Shown piece after piece: positions 49,207-64,000 of a stretch of 64,000 bases of DNA. Source of the stretch: Paralichthys olivaceus (lineage: Eukaryota; Chordata; Actinopteri; Pleuronectiformes; Paralichthyidae); contig NC_091098.1 of assembly GCF_024713975.1 (NCBI RefSeq), forward strand, positions 15,982,316 through 16,046,315, in the 5' to 3' direction. The translations under genes and the position numbers were made by a program. The notes under the pieces are model-generated. The model did no database searches, was not told where the DNA came from, and was given only the letters and a program-made list of their open reading frames with translations. Within the stretch, counting starts at the first letter, position 1; every line of letters starts with the position of its first letter.

Positions 49207-50757
49207 TTTATTTAAGAATACTACTGTACACATACTTTTAACATTTAATTCACACAAGTAATAGTCTACTTGAAAAAAATTGCCCCAGGAATAAAGTGAG
49301 AAAGCCAGAGGGGGGGTAAAAGGACAAAATCATTTTTAATAAAGGGAAATAACAATAGAAACATAAACTCAAGTGATTTAACTTCTGTATGTGAACGGGA
49401 GAAGGTCACAACCTCCAGTCACTGTCTAATATAGCTTTGAAAAAAAACAACAGCAAATGTCACCTGTAGAAACTAAATCTTGGTCCTCAGAGTTCAAGTT
49501 GGAAAACAGATCTACATTGGGAAAAAAAAAAATCAATATCCAGCTTGTGTATAAGTTCTAGCTCAATTTGCCAACATTGTCACAGAAAAATATGAAGCAT
49601 AACCAAGTTACTTGTCACAACTAAATCCAGGATATGAATAACCCAACCAGGGACTGGTTTTAATGCTTGAAATAATCATGACCAAATTATTTAAGGGCAC
49701 TCCAATTCATGTCATATTTTACACTGTTCAAAATGTACATCTATCAATGGGAGACTAACTACAGGGTTTTCAGCATAGATTGGTCTCACAGTCCAAAACA
49801 TCATCCTTTAGCCACAAGGTGGCAGAGCTCAATGGCTGGTGTTAACGCTGGTTTAGTTCAATTGAGAGAAAGTGAAGATTGTCTAACCTGTGTAAATGAG
49901 ACTGGTTCAAATATAACACTTCTGTTAAAAACAGGGGTTAAAAAATAAAATAAAATAAAATAGTACAAAACTCAGTAAAATCATTTTATTGTCCTTTCCT
50001 TTAAATGGTGGTAGCATAAAGAAATTAAAAAACAACACAACGTTCACATGTTAAAACTTGGAAATCACAAGAGATAAAAAAAAAAATTACATTTTAAAAA
50101 AGGTTTAACGAGGGTATCATCACTACATTATAAAGATATGAATTGGCCGGCGTCCTCAGTAAGTTTGCAAACCGTATTGTTATTTCCCAGCAGACAGGAC
50201 AAACTGAGAAATCTACAAGAGATAAAAAGTTCTAAAAAAGGAAGTGATTATGCAGTGAGGAAAATGCTGCTGTGGTGGCTTCCTGAATATCAAATTCTAG
50301 GTTCTCATTAACATTGGGTTCTTTAAAAGAAAACACTGCACTGCTTACATTAGGATGGGGTTTGTGTACCCACCTCAGGACAAGCTCATAGCTTACGCAG
50401 CTTGTCCTAACCCTGGTTCCAAAATGATATTCTGATTTTGAACAGATGACCACCTGCACACGTGGATGCAAAATATCTTTCTGACTTATCCTGTAAGCAC
50501 TAAAAATGTGATAAGACATTAAAAAAAGAGGGTTAAGAATACAAAGACAGAACAGCAAAAACCCTCCCCAGTAGCATATCATCCATCCTTTCAGCTTCTT
50601 CTCCTGTCTGATGGATTCTTCTCAGCAGTCTGGGCCCCTTGTGCTCTGTTGTTGGACATGGTAAAGAGGAAGGGTGGGAGGTTTGGTTGTGAAAAATGTC
50701 TGAATCAAGCTTGTCCCTGCCGTGGAGGAGGTCCCCTTTCCTCCTAAGGGGGTACCC
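49207..50757 (-). other. cbx5 3' UTR (candidate)
   Basis: Sequence downstream of the cbx5 stop on the minus strand. Minus-strand AATAAA signals occur at 49985-49990 and 49207-49212, giving a 3' UTR of about 0.8 or 1.55 kb. Which is used cannot be told from sequence. Confidence 0.4.
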
Positions 50758-52960
<2,203 letters not shown>

Positions 52961-53464
52961 CTAGGCTGGTGCAGGCCAAAGGTATTTACCCTGTGCGAGA
53001 AGAGATCACAGTGAAGCTAACGATAAAGAGCATGTAGGCTGATGGCCAGCGGATATATTCTGAACAAGCAACGTAAATAAGATAAATGAATAGTAGTTAC
53101 AGGTCGGTGAGTTTTAACGTAAGCCAGCACTGCTTTGCTAAACTAGAGACGATCCTATTCCCACCACAGGCATCGTTTCATTGTCGTTTATCCAAACTGC
53201 TACATGCACCGACTAAATGGAAACATGCTTTATTAGTTAACCAGAGAAACCCTTTTCTGTGACTAGCAACTCACTTAAACACTTAATATTACACAGAGTT
53301 ACCAGAAAACCTAGTAGTGACTACACACAAGCAAGAAGATACGATGTGTTGTTATAGCTAAGCAACTAGCTACCCGCTAGCTATGAAAAGCAACCTTGCT
53401 AGCACTAGCCGGCAAGCTAACGCTCCATCGAGCTAACTTTGGTATGAAACAAACGCACACTTAC

Positions 53465-53620
53465 ACAAACAGTCGCAGTATCGCGGCGCTGCTCTTGTGT
53501 GTGAAAGACCTCGCACCCTGTGGATGTGTGGACCGCCGGGTTAAGCCGAGAATCCGCAAACGATGGCGTGTGTCTTTCAGCGGACTGTAGTCTGTGAGGC
53601 CAACGCTGCAGCTAACTTAG
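53465..53620 (-). other. cbx5 5' noncoding exon (candidate)
   Basis: On the minus strand an ideal donor GTAAGTG starts at 53464. The coding exon 1 has an upstream acceptor (CTTCTCGCACAG) placing its 5' edge at 52990. This implies a noncoding first exon ending at 53465 and a 474-bp 5' UTR intron. The transcription start is approximate. Confidence 0.5.
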
Positions 53621-54265
53621 CATCTAGCCTGCTTCTCATAGAGGTGTAGTGCGCTTGTCTGTGCGTAAAAAGCGCGCGTTTAAGACGCACAATGAACGTA
53701 CCCGCCCCTCGGTCAGCTGATGACCTACATGTACACACACTTTATGCTTCCAGCGCGACCATAACTCAATTCTCCAAGAGTCAGATATCATAATAATAAC
53801 ATATCTGCAATTATGTCCACGTACACGAAGTGCAAATGTTATTGTGAGCGAGTTTGTGTACTGCACGTGAAATCCAACCATAAGTCAGAATCATCCAGGA
53901 TCGGAGATATATTCTTTCACACTTTATTTTTTTTAAATGCACGCGTTCACTGTGATAACACCGAGCAGTGTTGATCGACCTGGCGGCACCTGAGAGATGC
54001 TCTGTCACACGCGACACCCATCGTCGCTACGTGTCTGGCGGTGGCTCTGTTCATTGGACGCTGCTGTTGATTGATTGATCTCGGTCCAATCAGGCAGCAA
54101 TTGCGGCGGACGACAGACTGCAGCGGGAATCACGGGCCAATCAGAGCGCGACAGGGGTGTAAGCTTTCACTACTTATTGTACTGCTGAGCGGCCGCTGAT
54201 CTCGCCTGACGCAGATCTCCTCCATCGGGTCGTTCACAGGGAGCTTCACAGTATCAAGACGCAAC
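53620..54265. promoter_or_regulatory. Divergent cbx5 / hnrnpa1 promoter
   Basis: A CpG-containing, relatively GC-rich interval between two head-to-head housekeeping genes. It contains three CCAAT boxes near the hnrnpa1 side: ATTGG at 54053-54057, CCAAT at 54086-54090 and CCAAT at 54137-54141. No TATA box is evident. In human, HNRNPA1/CBX5 and the paralogous HNRNPA2B1/CBX3 pairs share the same divergent arrangement; the latter is the well-known ubiquitous chromatin-opening element. The extent is approximate. Confidence 0.7.
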
Positions 54266-56778
<2,513 letters not shown>

Positions 56779-57240
56779 AGTGAACTGGTAAGGACATAAA
56801 GGGCATTCCTGCTCAGTATAATTTGTATCATAAAACCAGAGTTTGTAGTCGCAGGGAATGGTTAAGTGCAGATAACTATTAAAAAATCACTCTGGATCTC
56901 AGGTCATACAAAGTCAGTACACGGTTAACAATGTTGTTCCATATTGTTCAACAGGACTGAGTACTTAGGAGAGGAGAGCAAGGAGAGGAGAGCAAGCGAA
57001 GTGACAGGGCAGCTGCAGGTTTACCTCCTAAATCTGCTCAGCCAAACATTTGTGGCAGGTTACACCTGCTGCAAGAGATGTACAGTAGATGTATCATGGA
57101 GGGTCTTCATTTAAAGATTTGTTTTTTCTTTTCATCAAGATGTGTCTGGAAAGCAAGCATTCCAATGAGGTTTTATGTAGATTTTTCTTTGCGTCTGGTT
57201 TTATTTGTAACTGCATCAAGTCAAGCTGAAATAAACCAAC
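56779..57240 (+). other. hnrnpa1 3' UTR with a spliced intron and poly(A) signal
   Basis: Nine bases after the stop a strong donor (CTG|GTAAGG, GT at 56788) pairs with an acceptor TTCAACAG ending at 56954, so the 3' UTR is probably spliced. The UTR proper (56955 on) includes GTGACAGGGCAGCTGCAGGT and AGCATTCCAATGAGGTTTTA, which resemble blocks of the human HNRNPA1 3' UTR as I remember it. AATAAA is at 57230-57235. Confidence 0.65.
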
Positions 57241-58110
57241 TTTCAGTTGTTTTTTACAAAACAGTCTTGTTAGCCTCTTCAGTGCATTGGGAAAGGGAGG
57301 GGTCATATTTGCATACTGTGAGTCATTTTTGTGAGATCTTCAAGAACTGCACAATTCACCATGAATCAATAGTCAATACATGACTACAAATGCGTCACGG
57401 GTTGAGGAATGAGAAGCCGCAATCTTCAGAAAGAGTCCATCACATGGTACAGACTGAGTTCTGCAAAGATCACCTGGAGGCTGCTAGCTTACATGCAAAG
57501 TCTTTGAGGCTAGCCATGGAAGCCAGCTGAGGGAGAGAAGTAGCAAAGCCATCGCCAGGATCATTGAAGCAGGGGAGAGTGAGAACAGCTAGCAGGCAGC
57601 AGCTACCAAAAGGCTTAAGTGCTCTCTGTAGGTAAGACCAGACTTCTCAACTACTGATAGTAATGTTTTTGTCATGTAGCTGGTAGTAAGTTGTGTAGCC
57701 CAGTAATTACGTAACAATTGTGCAAAATTTTATTATGACACCACTGAATGGTAAAATTGGCCTCTTAAACTTTGCATTGAGGTCCTGCAACAAATTGCAT
57801 GCTAATAATAAAATAAACATTTTTTTGAAAGACTGCATTTTACTTATTTGGTGTTTCTGCTTTCTAGGTGAACTCCACACATGGTCCCCAAGTCCTGATT
57901 TCTTTTTCAGTGACTTTCGCTCAATAAGGTACAAAAACAAACTGCACAACAAAGTTTCACCTTTTGCTACAATAAAACCTGATCATTTGTTTCTCCCCTC
58001 CACAGGTTTTCTTAAACAATCATGCTGGTGCTGAAGATTTTTTAAAAACTATTTTTAACTGCTGTGCAGTGTCTTTTTTAAACTTTTTTAAAAATAAATT
58101 ATTTGAAAAA
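57241..58110 (+). other. Possible alternative downstream 3' exons of hnrnpa1
   Basis: Beyond the first poly(A) signal, splice-like sites recur on the + strand: a donor after 57631 (TGTAG|GTAAGA), an exon 57868-57928 flanked by TTTCTAG and GTACAA, and an acceptor CCCCTCCACAG before 58006 followed by AATAAA at 58093-58098. These could form noncoding terminal exons of a longer hnrnpa1 transcript. Transcript data are needed. Confidence 0.3.
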
Positions 58111-58282
58111 AAAAGTCTGGTTTCAGTCCATTTTAATATGAAGTGTCCTGTTGTATCTATGGCAAGTTATACATTTAAAGGTTTATACAGAACTGTAACT
58201 GAATGAATTCATCTTCCAGTCAGATGAAGTGGTTTTAATTGGCACACTCGGGTATAAATAATGAAACTCAAGAACCGGTTCT

Positions 58283-60823
58283 TCAGCGCTGTCCTCCCTT
58301 AGTTGTGTGAGGTACCAGGTAAATTTTACCATCAGGTGTCTGTTGCAGGGAGTATTCATCTATCGAGTATGGTTGTCCGTCTTCGTCTCGCAAGTGAGTG
58401 AAAACTTCAGCATAGAGGTCTGTGAGGCGGCATTTAATGAAGGTCAGGCTGTGCTGGAACTCCAGTCTCTCCTGCGCCAGGTGCTCTCGCTGGGCCTGCA
58501 GCTCATTCAGCTCTTGTTCAAGGTGAATTATACTTTCAAGCTTCCTCTTCCTGCAATTCTGAGCCGCCACCTTGTTCTTCCCCCGCCTCCTGATGTCCCT
58601 GACCAGTGCCATTTGGGTGTCTGTCAAGGTGAAATGTGTCAGGAGCTCATTGAAGTCGTCTACAGGGAGATTGATGATCTTCTCCATGGGGAAAGGAATC
58701 TTCAGAGCCAATGCCCGCCGCTCGTCCCTGCTCAGCGGTGCAGTCGTGGAGCTGCTTCCTTGTGGCTTTGTGTATATGTTCAGTTGTGAGCTCCCTCTGC
58801 TGGATACTCCAGATTCAGAGTACATGTCATTCAGAACAGCAGCCTGGCTCTGATGCTTTATTTGTCGCAGGGTTGCTGTATCAGGTTGTGTATGAGATAA
58901 AATGTTCTGGGGTGAGAAATTGGACTGATGTGCACCTGAGTGTAAATATGACTGTCCCTGGTAGTTGACTGAGCAATGGAGTTGTGCTCTTCTGGCATTC
59001 TCAGGTGCACCATCACTGTATGTAATGCCTATGTCTACACTCCGGTAACCTGGAACAGCACTGACAGGATTATCAGGGGAGGCCAAAGGTGGACTGGAAC
59101 CCAGAGACAGACCTGAGTCTGACTCCAGATCATCAGTTGGAAGAATGTGTGAACTTTGTCCGTGTGTAGTCCACTGCATGTGCCGACTCGGACCCTGAGA
59201 CAAACAATTGTTTGCTCTCCTCTGTCCGTATCGATCACCTGACATGTTCATCTGTTCCCTAAGAGCCATGAGTGAGGGAAATACTTGAGAGGAGACAGGG
59301 TGCATTCTTTGATTGAGCTGATATTCAGAGTGTCCATACACTGCCCCTGTGTTGCTGCCTTGATGATGACACGTGGGCACGTCTTCGGAGTAACATCCAT
59401 TGTAAGTGTCAGCAGAGCTGAGCTCACAGGCGGGAGGACGCTCGGAGTGAGATGGGGCCATCCCGTACCCTGCCATAGGGTCCATGGTGTCCATGGTTGG
59501 GTACTGTGTTGTTTCATAGGGTCCTTCAGCAGGGACTTCAAACTCCTGCAACAGACACACAAGGAGCACAGCTAGCTATGATTGATGGACATACATAAAT
59601 GTCACTTCAACAGAAGAACAGCAAAATGATAGAAGATACTTAATATTTATTAGTGAAGCCAAGAATTTAACACAATCTAATTTGCCATAGAGTACAGTTT
59701 ACCCCACTTCAGCATGCCACCCCAGGCCCATGAGGGGCTTTCATAGATGTGATCAAGTTTCACCTGGAAACAAATGGCTATTGTGCGGTGCAGGGGGCCG
59801 CCAGAATCATGCAGCACTTGCTCCCCTCTCACAATCTCTCCATCCTGCCATTACTCAAATGGGCCATTGTTGCCCATATCCCCAGAGTGTGTAATAGTTT
59901 TCCAACACAAAGCATCACATGTGAATTGATAGAGATGTATGTATGTATGTATTCACTGTTTTTATTTATGATCCACAGCTGTTGTATTGTATTCAACATG
60001 ACACTTAATTGAACCCCTTTCACAATAAAGTTAAACTAATTAATCAAATTAACTGATAAAATATTTTCTATTATATTGACTTATTCACTATTACCCAAAA
60101 TGCACAATACATTTGATATATTATTCTTTCATGCATAGAAGTTCTTACATGCACAAATATGCCATATGTCCATGATAAGTGAGTGTAAACTTCCAACCAC
60201 ACTAATTTGTATGAATGTGCACAAGCAACATTTTTCTATATTTTTTGGCTTTTGCTTTTTTTGCATTGTCTCACAGTGACCTTTTGTACAGAATATTGTA
60301 ATCTGATGCACATATTTTAACAAACTGTCTATGTTATAGTCATTATATTTTGCATTTCTCTTTCTCATTGTTTTGGTCAGTATACATTTATATTTGTGGC
60401 TTAGGTGACTGTATTGAAACTCAATTTCCACCTAAGCCTCAAAGTGTTTCTGACTCTGACATCTCTCAATATTCTGCAATAAAAGAATCCTATTTTTTTA
60501 CACAGTGATACTTTATAGTGTCAGTTTTTCCCAGTTACCTGCAGCTCTGAGATGGCCATCAGTTCCTGCCAAGCTGCATCCATCTCTGTGTCCTGAGGTC
60601 CATGAGGCCTGGCTCCAGGGAAATTTGTCGGCGTGGGCACTCCTCCACACACCCTCCCTGGAGCAGCTTGAGTCTTGTTATAGACAAGAAAATAATTTCT
60701 ATCAAACATCTCACTCCGAAGTCTTGAGTGACGCGCGATTGTGTGTTGTGTTGTCCCACTTCTTGCCTCACCTACCTCACAGGTTCTCCTCAGTGGGAGA
60801 ACATAGTTGGCTGTTGAACACAT
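58283..60823 (-). CDS. nfe2: Nuclear factor erythroid 2 p45 subunit (CNC-bZIP)
   Basis: p45 NF-E2 pairs with small Maf proteins on MARE sites to drive globin and platelet genes. Coding exons on the minus strand: 60823-60776, 60673-60539 and 59545-58283, giving 481 aa. The start ATG at 60823 follows an in-frame TGA directly upstream; its exon begins at an excellent acceptor (GTGTTTTTGCAG) at 60839. The conserved [15 protein letters not shown] motif ends exon 2, matching the human WQEIMSITELQ. The last exon has a DSGLSL degron-like motif (about 204-209), the CNC domain with [20 protein letters not shown] (about 343-362), the basic region [17 protein letters not shown] (about 380-396) and a leucine zipper to about 438. 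It is longer than human (373 aa), mainly in the activation region. nfe2l3 is excluded by length and by the hnrnpa1/cbx5 neighbours. The 102-bp second intron is open in frame, so retention would start instead at an internal Met. Confidence 0.9.
59546..60538 (-). other. nfe2 large coding intron
   Basis: A 993-bp intron between the SELQ exon and the large last exon. A GC-richer patch at about 59700-59885 stands out from the AT-rich remainder but encodes nothing recognisable. A (ATGT)n run lies at about 59937-59949. Confidence 0.7.
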
Positions 60824-60839
60824 TCAGGACAGGCTCTTG

Positions 60840-62620
60840 CTGCAAAAACACAACCTGGTGGAGACACCAAACAGCCGGTTATTATGACCTCTATGCTGCC
60901 GTGCAAGAAAGAAGAAGTATAAATGGAAAAAAAAAACATTAAAACAAGCTAAGTGTGAACTGTTAAGTCACAGCCCTTCCAATGTCAAATATAACAGCAC
61001 ATTACATGTCTGCAAGGCTGGAGGATATGAATGACTGTTTGGGTGTTGTGTGAGTTCTTTTGGAGCACATGAAGGGTTCAGTTTAGTTGAGTTGACTCCT
61101 CCCATCAGCTGTCCCGGGGTGCAGCAATGCCAACCCCTGATAAGACAATCTGCGGGAAAACAGCGTGCTCTAAAAGATAGAATGGGGCCTGATGGCTATT
61201 GCAGAAAATTTGGTGTATGGCTAAGACATCTGCAGAGATCATCACATAAACTACTACTACTCCTAAACTATACAGTATTATAGTTTTTCTTACTTTTCCA
61301 TTTAGTGTTTAAGATGTTTTTAGACTTATGAAGATAATCAGAAGTTCATTAAAATAAGTAAATTTGCCTTGTCCAAGACATACTGTACATATACACTATA
61401 TCTCTTATATATATTACAAACACTTATATGGACAAAAGCATATACACATTTAAATAACCTCCTTTTTTCTATTATGTTGTTTGTAACTTGTATTTGTTGC
61501 ACTTTTTCAATAATTTTAGCCTGAATTTAACAGTTTCACAAATGTATGCACAAATACAAGGGAAAACCATCTATATATACATATACTTATACCCATATAC
61601 TCAAATATCTTTTACATTGCTTCCCATAGTGTAACAATGATGAGGAATCAATGTACACTTTAATTATCTGCATGTGTTATTCCTCATTCTGTGTTAATTC
61701 AATTAGTACTTGTTGAACACACTTCTAGACAACGGTTATTATTTAAATAAATAAATAAATAATTTCAATTTAAAAGGCTGTGTCCTACTGAGGTGTTGTA
61801 GATTACAGTTTAGCCTCTGATGAGACTTTAATGTTCAGCAACTCAATTGAACTGTCAAATGTTGAAAACAAACAAGAAAACATATTGTATCACACAATAA
61901 TATATACTATAATGCTATCCATTCCCTATCTATGGCTATCTCTTTTTTTAGACTAACTTTTCTTAAATGTTTCTCTTATAGCTAAATTAATTTACCATAA
62001 TCCTGGTGATTACTCACAGTGGCACATTATCTGCTCTCACCTGACACATGTGAATTAGTTTGCCCTATTTAAAGGCTCTGAAACATTCAGTTATAACTAT
62101 TACATCCTGCTGTAACCGGTGTCGTGTTGGTGGTAAGTTTTTTTTTTAAGGTTGTTTCCTTTACTGTAATGAATCATAATTCACTGTAGCTCTAAGATCA
62201 CTGGTTCACTTGGTTATATAAATACGTTGTTAAAAAATGTCTGCATAAATTAAAGTTATGTCTTTGAAACAATAATTTGTGAAAATGTGTTTCAATAGAA
62301 ATTTGATCTTAAACTAAAGGAAGTTTTTGCACCATTATCACACAAATATATGCTGTTTAATAGGTTCACTTTGTTACACGATGATGTGATGTCAGTGTCT
62401 GAGAAGTAAGTTTTACATGAACATCATGGAATAAAGATTTGATTGAAGTGGTAAAGTTATAGAGATTCGGTGCCTGTGGTCGTGCAACAGAAAGAGAAGA
62501 GGTAAGGTAACCGATGTGAGTGAACATACCTGAGCGGCATTCTCTGTGTCTTCAACAGGTGATGAGTGCAAAAAAAAAAAAAGGCACGGTATAAAGCACA
62601 ATCCTGGTGGAGTGAGAGCA
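60840..62620 (-). promoter_or_regulatory. nfe2 5' region: probable 5' UTR intron and regulatory DNA
   Basis: Because the first coding exon begins with a splice acceptor, at least one noncoding exon must lie further right. A minus-strand donor (CTCAG|GTATGT) ending an exon at 62530 is a candidate. Within the interval, TTATCT (62027-62032, a WGATAR site), CACCTG (62038-62043) and CACATGTG (62045-62052) form a GATA/E-box group of the kind used in erythroid control. The rest is AT-rich with nothing recognised. Confidence 0.4.
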
Positions 62621-64000
62621 TAAGGAGATAAGTTCTTTTTAACACGTGTTGTGCTGTTGATAACTTCTAAAAGATCACAAGAAATGAAAGCACACAAGTT
62701 CTCCAGCTCTATCTCTCATTCAACTGTCTGCCTCTGACTGTTCTGCCACTCTTACAGTCACCGGCATAAATGGGATGGCTCAGTGCAGACAAACACAGTC
62801 TTCCTGTAAAGCACCCACACCAGGGTTTTTTGCACTCATGTATCCTTAATAGCACACTTACACCCCAACCTCCAAATTTCCCTTTTCCCCACATGACAAA
62901 CCACAAACCAACAGTTTGGCAAACACCATGGCAGTCACTCTGTCAGTCTACAGTGAAGTAGATAGACGTTAACAATCCAGAAAAAATTACAAATACAAAA
63001 CAGTTAGATTAAAGACTTAAAAGTGAGTGTGCTGGAGGTTTGTTTCTGTCCGGGCCAAACCGTACAAGAACTGTGTCCTTTCAAATCCTCCCAAAAACAA
63101 AAAGGTATGTGGAGTGTGATGTGGAGCACCTGGAGTCAGAGCCAGCGTAGCAGTGAGGGCCCTGTTCAAGCAGGGGCGGGTTGGAGGCTGGATTGAGACT
63201 TGGTTTAGTCGAGATGGAATGTACACCCTCCGACAGGTAAGAAAGACCACATTGTTCCTCTATCTGGCAGAGCAACCACCAAGGGAGAGAGAGGAGCAGG
63301 GGGAGAATGGAGGGGAGCGTGTCTTACATAGCAAGTGACCATTAAAATCCCTCACAAAAAAAATCCCCTCATTGCCCTGATGTGAAACACTGTGCACAGT
63401 CAACTCACAAAAGCCCATGTGTTAGGTCTGTCTTATTGTGCAACAGCCTTCACACAGTTACAGTGGATAGTGTGAAGATATTGCAGTTATTGTTTCATTG
63501 AGCAATGTGTGAGATAACACTGACGAGTGGATGCTTAGAAATTTGTCTTTGTTTGGCTATGTGGAACAACTCATGTCACAACTGAATTCCTGCGATGGCT
63601 TTGTTTTGTCTCTATTTTCAGAAATGTAAAATAATGCGTATAAAACGGTTGCAAATGTATGCAGCAGATTCAAATAGCATAAAATGTCTTTTTCCTGCAA
63701 GTGCAAAACTTAGAGTAGATGTCACAATTACTTCCCTTGAATTACAGTGGGCAAATAAACCTTTCAGGCTTGTTCGGGCCTGCATTAATACTGTATTTGA
63801 CTTGCAAATCAAATGGAATGCATTGAGCAAATCAATATTGTCAACACTTATTCGGAAACCGAAACAAATTGCCAGCATGGGAGTTTACGCAACACAAATT
63901 TTAGAATAAATAAATGCAAAGTATAAATCCACACATTGAAATTTATTATGCAATGAATCCGAATGTAGGGGGTTGAATATTTTTAGACAGTGTATTCAAA
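62621..64000. other. Sequence upstream of nfe2, no gene recognised
   Basis: WGATAR sites occur at about 62627 and 62655 on the + strand and may mark the nfe2 promoter. COPZ1, the next gene in human, was looked for and no part of it is visible. Open frames here have no recognisable domains. Confidence 0.4.

Noticed and set aside
63595-63909. A 104-codon + strand frame near the window end
   Set aside because: Protein-like composition but no recognised family, no splice context and an equally open minus strand; not supportable as a gene.
60840-64000. COPZ1, the next gene in human synteny
   Set aside because: No segment encodes recognisable coatomer zeta sequence within the window.

Overview
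The window is vertebrate nuclear DNA, most likely from a ray-finned (teleost) fish. The evidence is spliced genes with short GT-AG introns, very abundant (TG)n/(AC)n microsatellites, and retroposon tails of a kind common in teleosts. The gene order, a Hox paralogue-group-1 gene followed by cbx5, hnrnpa1 and nfe2, is the flank of the HoxC cluster (human: HOXC - CBX5 - HNRNPA1 - NFE2). The Hox gene is therefore best read as hoxc1a, the 3'-most gene of a teleost HoxCa cluster; the rest of the cluster should lie to the left of base 1. Tetrapods such as human have lost this gene.

Layout. 1-6.9 kb: intergenic DNA upstream of hoxc1a, with a retroposon tail, a 73-nt pure pyrimidine tract, a trinucleotide repeat, a MEIS-type palindrome and an octamer palindrome. 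6.97-12.46 kb: hoxc1a on the + strand, two coding exons separated by an unusually long 4.5-kb intron that carries a degenerate tandem array. 12.5-49.9 kb: a 37-kb gene desert with no convincing coding exon. It is rich in microsatellites and old transposon fragments, but holds three consensus-perfect DR5 retinoic-acid-response-element sequences (18.4, 23.3 and 30.9 kb) and one DR1. 50.0-53.6 kb: cbx5 (HP1-alpha) on the - strand. 53.6-54.27 kb: a shared GC-rich divergent promoter with three CCAAT boxes. 54.27-57.2 kb (possibly to 58.1 kb): hnrnpa1 on the + strand, with a 3'-UTR intron. 58.28-60.84 kb: nfe2 on the - strand, convergent with hnrnpa1. 60.8-64 kb: the 5' region of nfe2, with GATA and E-box motifs and no recognised gene.

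How it fits together. cbx5 and hnrnpa1 form a head-to-head housekeeping pair (heterochromatin protein and splicing factor). nfe2 is an erythroid/megakaryocytic CNC-bZIP gene. The long desert between hoxc1a and cbx5 looks like the 3' regulatory landscape of the Hox cluster. Its DR5 sequences are the most interesting signal in the window, because Hox1 genes of the A and B clusters are classically controlled by DR5/DR2 elements a few kilobases downstream. All exon boundaries given here were worked out by hand from splice-site sequence and reading-frame continuity; no alignment or transcript data were available.
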